64,000 bases of DNA from Pseudomonadota bacterium (lineage in GTDB: Bacteria > Pseudomonadota > Gammaproteobacteria > Burkholderiales > Gallionellaceae): NCBI GenBank assembly GCA_021800795.1, contig JAJYYO010000019.1, positions 1 through 64,000 of the forward strand, read 5' to 3'. The stretch's first letter is position 1; each line of letters opens with the position of its first letter. A model generated the notes under the pieces. The model was given only the letters and a program-made list of their open reading frames with translations. It had not been told where the DNA came from and searched no databases. Below, one piece after another: positions 17,591-27,322 of this stretch. A program made the translations under genes and the position numbers.

Positions 17591-18043
17591 TTACAACGCC
17601 TTCCCGATCACCGCCACGCCTGTCGTCAGCAGCCCCAGTGTCAGATTGACCGCAATCAGTTTGCGTATTTTTCCCAGCATTTCGCCGGCTTCTTTCCAGT
17701 TCTGTTCTGCGACATGGCGGCTGAATTTCCGGTAGCAGGAGAAGAATACATGGCCGTAAACCGCGATCATCACAAGACCCAGTGTCAGCATGAAGTGCAC
17801 ATGACGGCCCACCTGAGCCATGCCGCCATACAGGTGGATCATGTAAAGGCCGCTGATCGGCAGCGCAGCGACGGTAAACCAAACCCAGGCGAAGAAACGG
17901 CGGAACACCGAATCCCACAGTCGCAGACGCAGCGGCGGTTCGAGAATTTCCACGGCTGCCGGACGCAGCACCACATAGGCGAAAAACATGCCGCCGACCC
18001 AGATCAGGACGGACAACAGATGAATAAATTTTAATGGCGCCAT
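17591..18043 (-). CDS. CopD-like integral membrane protein
   Basis: The 150-residue protein is very hydrophobic, with about four membrane segments. It starts MAPLKFIHLLSVLIWVGGMF, with the FxHxLxVxxWVGG pattern of the CopD/DUF2269-like membrane family, and contains histidines in helices (HLYGG, RHVHFML) that could bind haem or copper. Its function is not established. It lies 36 bp downstream of selO and 122 bp upstream of the Pls-like gene, all on the minus strand, so an operon is possible. Confidence 0.75.
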   Translation of the reverse strand: MAPLKFIHLLSVLIWVGGMFFAYVVLRPAAVEILEPPLRLRLWDSVFRRFFAWVWFTVAALPISGLYMIHLYGGMAQVGRHVHFMLTLGLVMIAVYGHVFFSCYRKFSRHVAEQNWKEAGEMLGKIRKLIAVNLTLGLLTTGVAVIGKAL

Positions 18044-18079
18044 AACAATCTCCAGTTTAAAAAAGTATCTCGGTTTTGA

Positions 18080-19630
18080 TCAGGAGCTGCAAGACAGCAT
18101 CGAGCAGCCGGGCTTGTTGATTGCCCAGTCCGGACGTTTGGCGGTCAGGTCTGCCGGAATGTCTTCATCATAAGGGTGGCGGGCCGCTTGCATCAGCCTG
18201 TCTATCAGGCTCAGATCGTCGTTCATGGCTGCATCGATTGCCTGCTGGGCCAGATAGTTGCGCAGCACGAATCTCGGATTCACAAGGTTCATGCGGTGTC
18301 GCCGCGCTTCGTCGGTATCCTGTTGCAGCGCAAGACGGGCAACATAACGCGCAAGCCAGGCCTCGAACAACTCACTGTGATCCTGGTAGAGCGCATCCTG
18401 ATAAAACGCGCTGCGCAAAGCGGACAACGCCGGACTCTGCTGTCTGATGTCGGCCAGGGCACGAAAGAATTCCGTCATATCCACCTGGGCGCGATGCATC
18501 AGTTCAAAAACCTCTTCGATCAGGCCGGCATCTTCATCCTTCAGTTGCAGCAGGCCGAATTTTGCGGTCAGCATGGCGGACAGGTTCGCCTGCAAGGTGG
18601 TGTCGAAATGGGCCAGTCCTTCGCCCAGTATGCTGCGGGAGGGCGCGACCGTTTCCAGTGCGTCGGCCAGACGCTCAAGGTTCCAGCGCGCCACGGAAGT
18701 TTGTTTTGCCAACGTATAGCGGCGCCAGTCTTCATCGGTGGTATTGGGCGTCCATCCCGGATCAAAGTTGTCCATCCAGCCGTATGGCCCATAGTCTATG
18801 GTCAGTCCGAGTATGGACATGTTGTCGGTATTCATCACGCCGTGCACGAATCCGACGCGCAGCCATTCCACGACGAGCTTAGCCGTCCTCTCGCAAACCA
18901 GTCTGAACCAGTCTGCAACGCGATTCGGCCCGCCGATCTGCGGGAAATCGCGCGCTATGGTCAAATCGAGCAGATTTTGCAGCAGTTCGCGTTCGCCACG
19001 CGAGGCCAGTATCTCGAAATTACCGAAGCGGATGAAGCTGGGCGCGACGCGGCATACGATTGCGCCGGGCTCCAGCGCAGGATTGCCATCATAAAACATG
19101 TCGCGCATGACGGTCTCGCCCGTTGCAATCAGGCTCAGGGCGCGTGTCGTGGGTATGCCCAGATGGTGCATCGCCTCGCTGCACAGGAACTCGCGCAAGG
19201 ACGAACGCAGCACCGCGCGGCCATCTGCGCGACGCGAGTACGGCGTCATGCCGGCTCCCTTGAGCTGCAACTCCCAGCGCTCACCGTTCTTGTTGATTGC
19301 TTCGCCCAGCGCAATGGCCCGTCCGTCACCCAGTTGTCCGGCCCAGTTGCCGAACTGGTGACCCCCATAGCAGGTGGCGTAGGATCGCATGCCGGGCAGC
19401 AGGCGATTTCCGCAGAAAGCCGCCAGAAAATCATCGGAGTGCACGTCTTGATCGGTCAGGTTAAGGAGTTGTGAGACTTCGCTCGAATAGGCCAGCAGTC
19501 TGGGACGGGCAACCGGGGTCGGATTGACGGCCGCCCAGCACACCCCCGGTGTATGTCGGGATTGCATGTTTCCCGTCTCGTCACCCGGCAAATCGCCGAT
19601 GAAACGGTTGTCAAATTTCAGTTGAAGCAC
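18080..19630 (-). CDS. selO: protein adenylyltransferase SelO (YdiU)
   Basis: SelO is a pseudokinase-fold enzyme that transfers AMP to Ser/Thr/Tyr of target proteins during redox stress. The 516-residue product shows the conserved YGGHQFGNWAGQLGDGRAI, the ELQLKGAGMTPYSRRADGRAVLRSS segment (quoted in part) with nucleotide-binding residues, and the DNMSILGLTIDYGPYG active-site region. It ends in CSMLSCSS, a cysteine pair at the position where eukaryotic homologues carry selenocysteine. Length is slightly above the 480-residue norm. Confidence 0.94.
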   Translation of the reverse strand: MLQLKFDNRFIGDLPGDETGNMQSRHTPGVCWAAVNPTPVARPRLLAYSSEVSQLLNLTDQDVHSDDFLAAFCGNRLLPGMRSYATCYGGHQFGNWAGQLGDGRAIALGEAINKNGERWELQLKGAGMTPYSRRADGRAVLRSSLREFLCSEAMHHLGIPTTRALSLIATGETVMRDMFYDGNPALEPGAIVCRVAPSFIRFGNFEILASRGERELLQNLLDLTIARDFPQIGGPNRVADWFRLVCERTAKLVVEWLRVGFVHGVMNTDNMSILGLTIDYGPYGWMDNFDPGWTPNTTDEDWRRYTLAKQTSVARWNLERLADALETVAPSRSILGEGLAHFDTTLQANLSAMLTAKFGLLQLKDEDAGLIEEVFELMHRAQVDMTEFFRALADIRQQSPALSALRSAFYQDALYQDHSELFEAWLARYVARLALQQDTDEARRHRMNLVNPRFVLRNYLAQQAIDAAMNDDLSLIDRLMQAARHPYDEDIPADLTAKRPDWAINKPGCSMLSCSS

Positions 19631-19798
19631 AGATAATTGCGATTAAATTTTTACAGAGGCATATCTTACCTGACAAATATTGTCAGGAATAGAGCGCACG
19701 GGATAAATTGTCTGCCGGATTTGTGGCGGCTTGAAACAGCCTGTGCAAGGTATATACTTATCAGCTTGCAGCTTTTGTAGTAATGAGGAGTATATAAA

Positions 19799-20353
19799 AT
19801 CAACCGATTGGCAGTGCAGCATAATGAACAGGACGATGACGACGATGAATTGTCATCGCCATTGCCGCTGGGCGTCAAGAACTACATCACGCCCGGCGGG
19901 CATCAAAAGTTGCAGGCCGAGTTGCAGCAGCTCTGGAAAGTCGAGCGTCCGGTGCTGGTCAATACCATTACCTGGGCGGCTTCCAATGGAGATCGTTCGG
20001 AAAATGGCGATTATATTTATGGAAAAAAACGCCTGCGTGAGATAGACAAGCGGGTGCGTTTCCTGCGCAAACGGCTGGATCAGGCCGAGGTGGTCGATCC
20101 GGCGCAGCGCGCAGCGTGTGAGCAGGTATTTTTTGGTGCGACGGTCACCGTTTGCGGTGAGGACGGCTGTGAGGCGACCTATGCCATCGTGGGTGTGGAT
20201 GAGGCGAACGTGTCGCGCGGCCATATCAGCTGGGTATCGCCTCTGGCGCGCGCCCTGCTCAAATTGCATGTGGGAGAGGTCGCGAAGTTGCAGACTCCGT
20301 CAGGTATCGTCGAGCTTGAGGTGGTGAAGGTTTGCTATCGGTCGTTAATGTGA
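19799..20353 (+). CDS. greB: transcription elongation factor GreB, apparent ATC start
   Basis: GreB enters the RNA polymerase secondary channel and stimulates cleavage of backtracked RNA. The coiled-coil N-terminal domain (KNYITPGGHQKLQAEL; WAASNGDRSENGDYIYGKKR with the acidic tip) and the FKBP-like C-terminal domain (SRGHISWVSPLARAL) are clear. The frame has no ATG. GAGGAG lies 8 nt before ATC AAC CGA TTG, and that N-terminus (x-N-R-L-A-V... then an Asp run) aligns with the family MNK-x-x-V plus acidic run. The ORF-track TTG at 19808 is 17 nt from the same Shine-Dalgarno, too far. I therefore favour ATC at 19799, giving 184 residues; a sequencing error for ATG is the alternative. Confidence 0.88.
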   Translation: MNRLAVQHNEQDDDDDELSSPLPLGVKNYITPGGHQKLQAELQQLWKVERPVLVNTITWAASNGDRSENGDYIYGKKRLREIDKRVRFLRKRLDQAEVVDPAQRAACEQVFFGATVTVCGEDGCEATYAIVGVDEANVSRGHISWVSPLARALLKLHVGEVAKLQTPSGIVELEVVKVCYRSLM

Positions 20354-20474
20354 AAATCGCCATGTTCGTTTGAGTGGTTTTATGGATTATCTGGCGTGCG
20401 TATTGGCTGTCTTGTTACAATGCACGTTGCCTAAACGAGATTGATGGCGTATCCGGGAATTGCCGGATTTTTGA

Positions 20475-20972
<498 letters not shown>

Positions 20973-21013
20973 ATGCAACAAACCCGATAATTTTACCCTG
21001 CGCGACGTGTCGA

Positions 21014-21042
21014 TTTACCGGTTCGTCCGGGATGCGTATAAT
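21014..21042 (+). promoter_or_regulatory. sigma-70 type promoter of guaB
   Basis: TTTACC and a consensus TATAAT are separated by exactly 17 bp, and the TATAAT lies 26 nt upstream of the guaB ATG, implying a short leader. Confidence 0.65.
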
Positions 21043-21068
21043 GCGCGCTTTGCCGAGGCCTGTTTCCC

Positions 21069-22529
21069 ATGCGCATTATCCAGAAAGCCCTGACCTTTGA
21101 CGACGTATTGCTCGTCCCAGCTTACTCCAACGTCATGCCTCGCGATGTCAGTCTGCGCACGCAGCTGACGCGCAATATCAGCCTGAATACGCCGCTGCTG
21201 TCCGCCGCGATGGATACCGTCACCGGTGCGCGCCTGGCGATTGCGCTGGCGCAGGAGGGCGGTATCGGCATCATTCATAAAAACATGACAGCCCGCGAGC
21301 AGGCCGCCAAGGTCGCCAAGGTCAAGCGTTTTGAAAGCGGTGTGGTCAAGGACCCGATCACCATTACGCCCGATATGTCGGTGCGCCATGTGTTGAATCT
21401 GACCCGTCAGTACAAGATTTCCGGCTTGCCGGTGGTGCAGGGCAGGCAACTGGTCGGCATCGTCACCAACCGCGATTTGCGTTTCGAGAGCAATCTGGAT
21501 CAGCCGGTGCAAAATATCATGACCCCGCGTGAGCGTCTGATTACCGTAAAGGAAAACACCAGTCTGGAAGAGGCGCGCAACCTGATGCACAAGCACCGGC
21601 TGGAGCGCGTGCTGGTGGTCAACGACGCGTTCGAGTTGTGCGGCTTGATGACGGTCAAGGATATTCTGAAATCCAGCGAACACCCCATGGCCAGCAAGGA
21701 TAGTCGCGGCCGTCTGCGCGCCGGTGCTGCGGTGGGTGTGGGTGAGGGCACCGAGGAGCGCGTGGCGCTGCTGGCCGAGGCGGGTGTGGACGTGATCGTG
21801 GTGGATACCGCGCACGGCCATTCGCAAGGCGTGCTGGATCGCGTCCGTTGGGTGAAAACCAACTTCCCGAATATCGAAGTGATCGGCGGCAATATCGCCA
21901 CGGGCGCAGCAGCCTTGGCCTTGATGGATCATGGCGCGGACGCCGTTAAGGTGGGTATCGGCCCCGGTTCGATCTGCACTACGCGCATTGTCGCGGGTGT
22001 CGGTGTGCCGCAGATCGCGGCGATTCAGAATGTCGCAAAAGCCTTGCTGGGGACCGGCGTGCCGCTGATTGCGGATGGCGGGATACGTTTTTCCGGTGAT
22101 ATCGCCAAAGCCATAGCGGCCGGTGCGCATACGGTGATGCTGGGCGGATTGTTCGCAGGGACTGAAGAAGCCCCGGGCGAAATCGAACTGTTTCAGGGCC
22201 GTTCCTACAAATCTTATCGCGGCATGGGCAGTCTGGGCGCCATGCAGCAGGGTTCCAGCGACCGCTATTTTCAGGAGGGCGAGAGCAATCAGGATAAGCT
22301 GGTGCCCGAAGGCGTGGAAGGTCGCGTACCCTACAAGGGCAGTGTGCTGGCGGTGATCCACCAGTTGATGGGCGGCTTGCGCGCCAGCATGGGTTATCTG
22401 GGCTGTGCCGATATTGCAATCATGCACGCCAAGGCCGAATTCGTCGAAATCAGCTCATCCGGTATCCGCGAGTCGCATGTGCACGATGTGCAGATCACCA
22501 AGGAAGCGCCGAATTACCATATAGACTAA
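21069..22529 (+). CDS. guaB: inosine-5'-monophosphate dehydrogenase
   Basis: GuaB oxidises IMP to XMP with NAD, the committed step of GMP synthesis. The 486-residue protein begins [20 protein letters not shown], contains two CBS domains (about residues 95-205, for example [11 protein letters not shown]), and the catalytic cysteine in GPGSICTTR. The flap region RGMGSLGAM and C-terminal [16 protein letters not shown] are intact. It is followed by guaA; the 108-bp spacer is filled by a heptad repeat pair. Confidence 0.97.
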   Translation: MRIIQKALTFDDVLLVPAYSNVMPRDVSLRTQLTRNISLNTPLLSAAMDTVTGARLAIALAQEGGIGIIHKNMTAREQAAKVAKVKRFESGVVKDPITITPDMSVRHVLNLTRQYKISGLPVVQGRQLVGIVTNRDLRFESNLDQPVQNIMTPRERLITVKENTSLEEARNLMHKHRLERVLVVNDAFELCGLMTVKDILKSSEHPMASKDSRGRLRAGAAVGVGEGTEERVALLAEAGVDVIVVDTAHGHSQGVLDRVRWVKTNFPNIEVIGGNIATGAAALALMDHGADAVKVGIGPGSICTTRIVAGVGVPQIAAIQNVAKALLGTGVPLIADGGIRFSGDIAKAIAAGAHTVMLGGLFAGTEEAPGEIELFQGRSYKSYRGMGSLGAMQQGSSDRYFQEGESNQDKLVPEGVEGRVPYKGSVLAVIHQLMGGLRASMGYLGCADIAIMHAKAEFVEISSSGIRESHVHDVQITKEAPNYHID

Positions 22530-22534
22530 ATGCA

Positions 22535-22633
22535 GGATTGAGGAACGGGGATTGTGGATTGAGGGCAACAAATCCGCCACATTACCAGTTCCTCATGTAA
22601 CTGCTCAATCCTCACTCCTCAATCCTCACTCCT
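22535..22633. repeat. heptanucleotide inverted repeat between guaB and guaA
   Basis: The left arm reads GGATTGA, GGAACGG, GGATTGT, GGATTGA in 7-nt steps; the right arm reads CAATCCT, CACTCCT, CAATCCT, CACTCCT. The arms are largely complementary and could form a long stem around a 40-nt loop. The right arm ends 4 nt before the guaA ATG, leaving no Shine-Dalgarno sequence. Confidence 0.85.
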
Positions 22634-22637
22634 AGCT

Positions 22638-24221
22638 ATGTCCCATAAAAAAATCCTCATTCTTGATTTCGGTTCCCAGTACACGCAACTCATCGCACGT
22701 CGCGTCCGCGAGGCGCATGTCTATTGCGAGCTGCACCCCTGCGACATGACAGACGCGGAGATACGCGCATTCGATCCGGCGGGCATCATTCTGTCGGGCG
22801 GGCCGAATTCGGTCACCGAGGGTGATACGCCGCGCGCGCCGCAAGTGGTGTTTGAACTGGGCGTACCGGTGCTGGGCATCTGCTACGGCATGCAGACCAT
22901 GGCAGAACAACTGGGCGGCAGGGTGGAGACGGGCCTGGTGCGTGAATTCGGCTATGCCGAAATCCGCGCGCAAGGTCATTCGGCGCTGCTTCGCGATATT
23001 CAGGACAGGGTCAATGTTCAGGGGCACGGTCTGATCGATGTGTGGATGAGCCACGGCGACAAGGTGACTTGTTTGCCGGCAGGTTTTTCAGTGATTGCCA
23101 GCAACCCGACCACGCCGATTGCCGGCATGGCGGACGAGGCGCGGCGTTTTTACGCGCTGCAATTCCACCCGGAAGTCACGCATACCCGTCAGGGCAGCGC
23201 GATGCTGTCGCGTTTTGTGCATGACATCTGCGGCTGCGGCCATGACTGGAACATGCCGGACTATGTGGCCGAGGCGGTCGAAAAAATTCGCGCGCAGGTA
23301 GGTGCTGAGGAGGTGATTCTCGGGCTGTCAGGCGGGGTGGATTCTTCGGTGGCAGCGGCATTGCTGCATCGCGCCATCGGCGATCAGCTGACCTGCGTAT
23401 TCGTCGACAACGGTTTGTTGCGCCTGAACGAAGCGGCTCAGGTGATGGAAACCTTTGCGCTGAACCTGGGCGTGAAGGTGATCCATGTCGATGCCAGCGT
23501 CGAGTTTCTGCATCATCTGGCAGGGGTTTCCGATCCCGAGCAGAAGCGCAAGATCATCGGTCGCGAATTCGTCGAAGTTTTTCAGCGCGAATCCGCCAAA
23601 CTCTCCAAAGCCAAATGGCTGGCACAGGGCACGATCTATCCCGATGTGATCGAGTCGGCGGGCGGCAAGAACAAGAAGGCGCATACCATCAAGTCGCACC
23701 ACAATGTCGGCGGATTGCCGGAAAGCCTGCATCTCAAACTGCTGGAGCCGTTGCGCGAACTGTTCAAGGACGAGGTGCGCGAGCTGGGCGTGGCGCTGGG
23801 CTTGCCGGCCGGCATGGTATATCGTCATCCGTTCCCGGGACCGGGGTTGGGCGTGCGCATCCTGGGTGAAGTCAAAAAAGAATATGCGGATTTGCTGCGT
23901 CGTGCGGACGCCATCTTCATCGAAGAATTGCATGCCACAAAAGATGAAGAGGGCAATTCCTGGTACGAGAAAACCTCGCAAGCCTTTGTGGTGTTCCTGC
24001 CGGTCAGGAGCGTCGGCGTGATGGGCGATGGCCGCACCTATGAGTGGGTGGTTGCCTTGCGCGCCGTGCAGACGCAGGATTTCATGACGGCGCACTGGGC
24101 CGAGTTGCCGCACGCGCTGCTGGGGCGCGTTTCCAATCGCATCATCAACGAAGTGCGTGGCATCAACCGCGTGGTTTACGATATTTCCGGAAAGCCGCCT
24201 GCTACCATCGAGTGGGAGTGA
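22638..24221 (+). CDS. guaA: GMP synthase, glutamine-hydrolysing
   Basis: GuaA aminates XMP to GMP. The N-terminal glutamine amidotransferase domain carries Cys in [11 protein letters not shown] and the partner His/Glu in [10 protein letters not shown]; the ATP-pyrophosphatase domain has the P-loop [15 protein letters not shown]; the dimerisation domain ends in the family signature PPATIEWE. The 527 residues are normal. The start codon is the only reasonable one ([17 protein letters not shown]), yet it abuts a heptad repeat with no ribosome-binding site visible. A strong terminator follows. Confidence 0.97.
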   Translation: MSHKKILILDFGSQYTQLIARRVREAHVYCELHPCDMTDAEIRAFDPAGIILSGGPNSVTEGDTPRAPQVVFELGVPVLGICYGMQTMAEQLGGRVETGLVREFGYAEIRAQGHSALLRDIQDRVNVQGHGLIDVWMSHGDKVTCLPAGFSVIASNPTTPIAGMADEARRFYALQFHPEVTHTRQGSAMLSRFVHDICGCGHDWNMPDYVAEAVEKIRAQVGAEEVILGLSGGVDSSVAAALLHRAIGDQLTCVFVDNGLLRLNEAAQVMETFALNLGVKVIHVDASVEFLHHLAGVSDPEQKRKIIGREFVEVFQRESAKLSKAKWLAQGTIYPDVIESAGGKNKKAHTIKSHHNVGGLPESLHLKLLEPLRELFKDEVRELGVALGLPAGMVYRHPFPGPGLGVRILGEVKKEYADLLRRADAIFIEELHATKDEEGNSWYEKTSQAFVVFLPVRSVGVMGDGRTYEWVVALRAVQTQDFMTAHWAELPHALLGRVSNRIINEVRGINRVVYDISGKPPATIEWE

Positions 24222-24256
24222 AAGGGCGTCCGGCAGTGACTGGAAAATTTTACTAT

Positions 24257-24282
24257 AAAACCCTGTTTTTACAGGGTTTTTT
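24257..24282 (+). terminator. intrinsic terminator after guaA
   Basis: AAAACCCTGT and ACAGGGTTTT form a 10-bp stem around four T, followed by further T. It lies 36 bp after the guaA stop and closes the guaBA unit. Confidence 0.88.
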
Positions 24283-24402
24283 ATGTATATTTCCATAACG
24301 GTCAGCGCGGTTATCCCCGATATTTGCTGCCAGGCTTATCAATAAGGAAAAACCGGATACAATCGGGCGTCACCAACTGGCAGATATGGACCGAGGGAAG
24401 TC

Positions 24403-24819
24403 ATGGCAATTTACACTTACTGGTTTTTACTGGCGTTAGTCCTGCTGGCTCTGGAAATGGCAACGGGCACCTTTTACCTGCTGATGTTATCCGTTGCGAT
24501 GACAGTAGGCGGCCTGGCAGCATGGCTTTCCGCGAGCATGGCATGGCAGTTGACACTTTGCGCGCTGGCGGTCGTTGCGGGCACGCTGATTTTACGGCGC
24601 TGGAAAAGCACACAACGCAACAAGACGACCGACACCAGCCTGGATGTCGGACAAGCCGTGCAGGTGCTGACCTGGCATGAAAACGGCACAGCACGGGTTT
24701 TATACCGCGGCGCAGAATGGGACGCGGAGCCGGAAGCTGCCGGCATGCCGCGTGACGGCAGCTTTTACATCAAGGCAATGCGCGGTTCCAGTCTGATTTT
24801 GACGCATCGCAAACCGTAA
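24403..24819 (+). CDS. NfeD-like membrane protein
   Basis: The 138-residue product has two or three N-terminal membrane segments (YWFLLALVLLALEMATGTFYLL; LTLCALAVVAGTLIL) and a C-terminal OB-fold-like domain (GTARVLYRGAEWDAE), the arrangement of short NfeD proteins. These partner with SPFH proteins in membrane microdomains; the neighbour 10 bp downstream is exactly such a protein, so the two form an operon. A specific substrate is not known. The start ATG has GAGGGAAGTC a few nucleotides upstream. Confidence 0.88.
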   Translation: MAIYTYWFLLALVLLALEMATGTFYLLMLSVAMTVGGLAAWLSASMAWQLTLCALAVVAGTLILRRWKSTQRNKTTDTSLDVGQAVQVLTWHENGTARVLYRGAEWDAEPEAAGMPRDGSFYIKAMRGSSLILTHRKP

Positions 24820-24829
24820 CGGAGGAAAC

Positions 24830-25741
24830 ATGGAAATCTCACTGTTCATACTGGCTGCGGCCATCGTTTTTATCGTCAAGGCGCTCAAAGTCGTGCCGCA
24901 GCAAAATTCCTGGGTGGTTGAGCGTCTGGGGCGTTTCCATGCCGCGCTGCTGCCGGGCCTCAACATTGTCATTCCGTTTATCGACCGCGTCGCCTACAAG
25001 CACATGCTCAAAGAAGTGCCGCTGGACGTGCCCAGTCAGGTCTGCATCACCCGCGACAACACGCAACTGACGGTGGACGGCATCCTGTATTTTCAGGTGA
25101 CCGATCCCAGGCTCGCCTCCTACGGCACCAGCAATTACATCATGGCGATTACCCAGCTCGCGCAGACCACGCTGCGTTCGGTAATCGGCAAGATGGAACT
25201 GGACAAAACCTTCGAGGAACGCGACGACATCAACCGCGCGGTGGTGGCCGCCCTCGATGAAGCCGCCACCAGCTGGGGCGTCAAGGTGCTGCGATACGAA
25301 ATCAAGGATCTCACGCCGCCTAAGGAAATCCTCCACGCCATGCAGGCGCAAATCACCGCCGAACGCGAAAAGCGCGCGCTGATCGCCGCCTCCGAAGGGC
25401 GCAAACAGGAACAGATCAACATCGCCACCGGCGAGCGCGAAGCGTTCATCCAGCGCTCGGAAGGCGAAAAACAGTCTGCCATCAACCGCGCACAGGGAGA
25501 AGCCGAAGCCATCAAGGCGGTGGCTGCCGCGACCGCTCAGGCGATCTCTCAGGTCGCGCAGGCGATCCAGTCGCCCGGCGGCATGGATGCGGTCAATCTC
25601 AAGGTGGCCGAAAAATATGTGGAAGCCTTCGGCAATGTCGCCAAGGCCGGCAACACCCTGATTCTGCCGGGCAACCTGTCGGACATAGGCGCCATGGTCG
25701 CCACCGCGATGAGCATCGTCAAATCCCAGAAGAGCAGCTGA
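24830..25741 (+). CDS. SPFH/stomatin-prohibitin family protein (QmcA-like)
   Basis: The 303-residue protein has an N-terminal membrane anchor (ISLFILAAAIVFIVKAL), the SPFH/band 7 domain (VVERLGRFHAALLPGLNIVIPFIDRV; quoted in parts elsewhere as PFIDRVAYKH), and a long Ala/Glu/Gln-rich helix (about 185-270) that drives oligomerisation. This matches paraslipin/QmcA proteins, which build large membrane-associated cages. It is paired with the NfeD-like gene 10 bp upstream and has GGAGG before its ATG. No protease partner is present here. Confidence 0.92.
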   Translation: MEISLFILAAAIVFIVKALKVVPQQNSWVVERLGRFHAALLPGLNIVIPFIDRVAYKHMLKEVPLDVPSQVCITRDNTQLTVDGILYFQVTDPRLASYGTSNYIMAITQLAQTTLRSVIGKMELDKTFEERDDINRAVVAALDEAATSWGVKVLRYEIKDLTPPKEILHAMQAQITAEREKRALIAASEGRKQEQINIATGEREAFIQRSEGEKQSAINRAQGEAEAIKAVAAATAQAISQVAQAIQSPGGMDAVNLKVAEKYVEAFGNVAKAGNTLILPGNLSDIGAMVATAMSIVKSQKSS

Positions 25742-25805
25742 CAGAACACTGTTTTCATCCAATTGTTTTGGATATTTAACGTTGGGCAAAAAAGGAGAAA
25801 ATTAC

Positions 25806-26045
25806 ATGGCGGAAACCAAGTCACTGAAAACATGCAGCATCACTGAAATCGAGGAGGCAATTGCAAAAGCGATTTCAGGCCTCACCGGCACCGAAGCAAG
25901 CTCAGAAATTAGTTCATTTATAATCAGCACCGCCGATGCTATGGCTCACTTTAACGGGCAGGATACCTTCAAGTTAGAGCTATCTTTGCGAGTTGGAAAG
26001 TCCTATGCAGGCCCCACCGACGAACCCAGTGGCATTCCATTCTGA
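25806..26045 (+). CDS. small protein of unknown function
   Basis: A 79-residue frame starts at an ATG preceded by AGGAG at 8 nt, a good ribosome-binding site, so it is probably translated. The product (MAETKSLKTCSITEIEEA start) has an N-terminal amphipathic region, an ISSFIISTADAMAHFNG middle, and a basic SLRVGKSYAG near the end. No signal peptide or membrane helix is seen. I do not recognise a family. It follows the SPFH gene after 64 bp and precedes the mqsRA locus in convergent orientation. Confidence 0.6.
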   Translation: MAETKSLKTCSITEIEEAIAKAISGLTGTEASSEISSFIISTADAMAHFNGQDTFKLELSLRVGKSYAGPTDEPSGIPF

Positions 26046-26140
26046 GCACCTACAGGCAAAAGGGGGTCTTGTCTTTTGCCTGCATCACAGTGCGGCAATG
26101 GCTCTTCAGTTTATCCAGTGTTTCCAGCAACCTGGGCGTC

Positions 26141-26551
26141 TTACGCCGCACGAATCTCGTCAAGCAATTCCGGGTGTCTGTCCAGTAATTTCAAAAGTAG
26201 CACTGTCGATTTGTGAGGCAGGGTTTTACCACGTTCGTATTCTGAGAACGCGGTTGCTCCGCCTCCAAATAACTTGCCTGCATCTGCTTGGCGCAAGCCG
26301 AGTTTTTTACGAATGACACGTAAGGAATCAGCGATCTCTTGATCAACAGATGCACAAAACGCATCAACAGAATCGCTGTATCTTTTTCCTTCACCATCAT
26401 CAAATTCGCACTCATGACACGACGGGCAATGCCAACCAGAAACTTGCGGCACTGTCATCGCATGATCACGGTACGCAAACGTTAAATCGCGTGTTGTATG
26501 TTCCAGTAATGTGCCATTGTCGCATTGCAAACAAAATCTTTTTTCGCTCAT
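26141..26551 (-). CDS. mqsA: MqsA-type antitoxin
   Basis: MqsA neutralises the MqsR RNase and represses the operon. The 136-residue protein has an N-terminal zinc-binding region with FCLQC and CPSCHEC cysteines and a C-terminal helix-turn-helix (RKKLGLRQADAGKLFGGGATAFSEYERGK, quoted in part), the MqsA/YgiT layout. It begins one base after the mqsR stop, in the toxin-first order usual for this system. Confidence 0.9.
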   Translation of the reverse strand: MSEKRFCLQCDNGTLLEHTTRDLTFAYRDHAMTVPQVSGWHCPSCHECEFDDGEGKRYSDSVDAFCASVDQEIADSLRVIRKKLGLRQADAGKLFGGGATAFSEYERGKTLPHKSTVLLLKLLDRHPELLDEIRAA

Positions 26552-26552
26552 T

Positions 26553-26849
26553 TTATTTTTCCTTGAATTGAATCACGGTTGCACCGACATTGATTGTTAC
26601 CTTGATGTAAGCAATTTTGCCGTTTGGGCAAGTCGCGTGATACACGTCTTGCCACACTTGGCTGTGCGTGGTCATGCTTTTGAACAACATTTTGCGCTGC
26701 AAGCTGAACACAACATCTAACGCTGCCTGCGCATCCAGTCCCATCAGTCTGGCATTGTTCTTCGCAGTACTGGTAAATGCATCCATTCCACGCTGAAGCA
26801 CAATAGATTTCACTTCGTCCAAGTTGTAGTGTGGTGTGCGTTTTTCCAT
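26553..26849 (-). CDS. mqsR: MqsR-type mRNA interferase toxin
   Basis: MqsR is a RelE-fold, ribosome-independent RNase that cuts mRNA, at GCU in E. coli. The 98-residue protein begins MEKRTPHYNLDEVKSIV and contains the family segments FTSTAKNNARLMGL and MTTHSQVWQDVYHA, with a C-terminal AYIKVTI strand. The length equals that of E. coli MqsR (98). It is the first gene of a two-gene operon, directly downstream of a palindrome. Confidence 0.9.
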   Translation of the reverse strand: MEKRTPHYNLDEVKSIVLQRGMDAFTSTAKNNARLMGLDAQAALDVVFSLQRKMLFKSMTTHSQVWQDVYHATCPNGKIAYIKVTINVGATVIQFKEK

Positions 26850-26854
26850 GCTAT

Positions 26855-26879
26855 TAATTATATGGATTCCATATAATTA
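26855..26879. promoter_or_regulatory. perfect palindrome upstream of mqsR, likely operator
   Basis: TAATTATATGGA-T-TCCATATAATTA is a 12-bp perfect inverted repeat with one central base, 5 nt upstream of the mqsR ATG. Its position suggests the binding site for MqsA or MqsRA. It does not match the AACCT-N3-AGGTT operator of E. coli. Confidence 0.65.
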
Positions 26880-26888
26880 TATCAACCA

Positions 26889-27155
26889 TTATTCGTTAAT
26901 CTCATCCAGCTTGACCCGGCGTGCGTGGCTCAACGTGGTGATGCGTGCTTTCGCGCGATTCTCGGCGATGCGGTCGGCAATGGAATCGAGCATTGCCTCC
27001 ATCATTCTGGGCGAGATGATGTATCCGGCAGGCTTGTTGTGATTGAGAATGGCGACCGCCTGATCTTCGTCTTCCGCAAGCTTGAGTATGCGCGTCGGCG
27101 AGTCGCGCAATTCGGTGACGCCGATGGTAATGTCTGCATGTATAGCGTTCATCAT
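26889..27155 (-). CDS. Phd/YefM (StbD-like) antitoxin without adjacent toxin
   Basis: The 88-residue protein has the Phd/YefM fold: an N-terminal DNA-binding part (ITIGVTELRDSPTRILKLAE) and the strand NHNKPAGYIISPRMMEAM, then a basic, flexible C-terminal toxin-wrapping region. StbD-type antitoxins normally sit beside a RelE/StbE toxin; here the next gene on the strand is mqsR after 39 bp, and no second toxin is seen. It may be an orphan, or a third regulator of mqsRA. Confidence 0.85.
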   Translation of the reverse strand: MMNAIHADITIGVTELRDSPTRILKLAEDEDQAVAILNHNKPAGYIISPRMMEAMLDSIADRIAENRAKARITTLSHARRVKLDEINE

Positions 27156-27322
27156 TCCGCCCTTAATAGGGTACGTGCGGGTGTATGTTTCTGTTCGCCT
27201 CAGGTCAACTAAAATCCTCTATGGACGCAGCCAAAGAAACCAGCTGCCGGTCGCGCCAAGACCGCCCGCATGGGCGAGTGTCAGGCGGCGTACCCATCAC
27301 GAGCACTGCCACCGGCAGGGAA

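Noticed and set aside
18176-19474. 432-residue plus-strand frame opposite selO
   Set aside because: Antisense to a fully conserved SelO sequence; no recognisable domain.
21015-22427. 470-residue minus-strand frame opposite guaB
   Set aside because: Rich in His, Gln and Arg in the way typical of antisense frames; guaB itself is complete and conserved.
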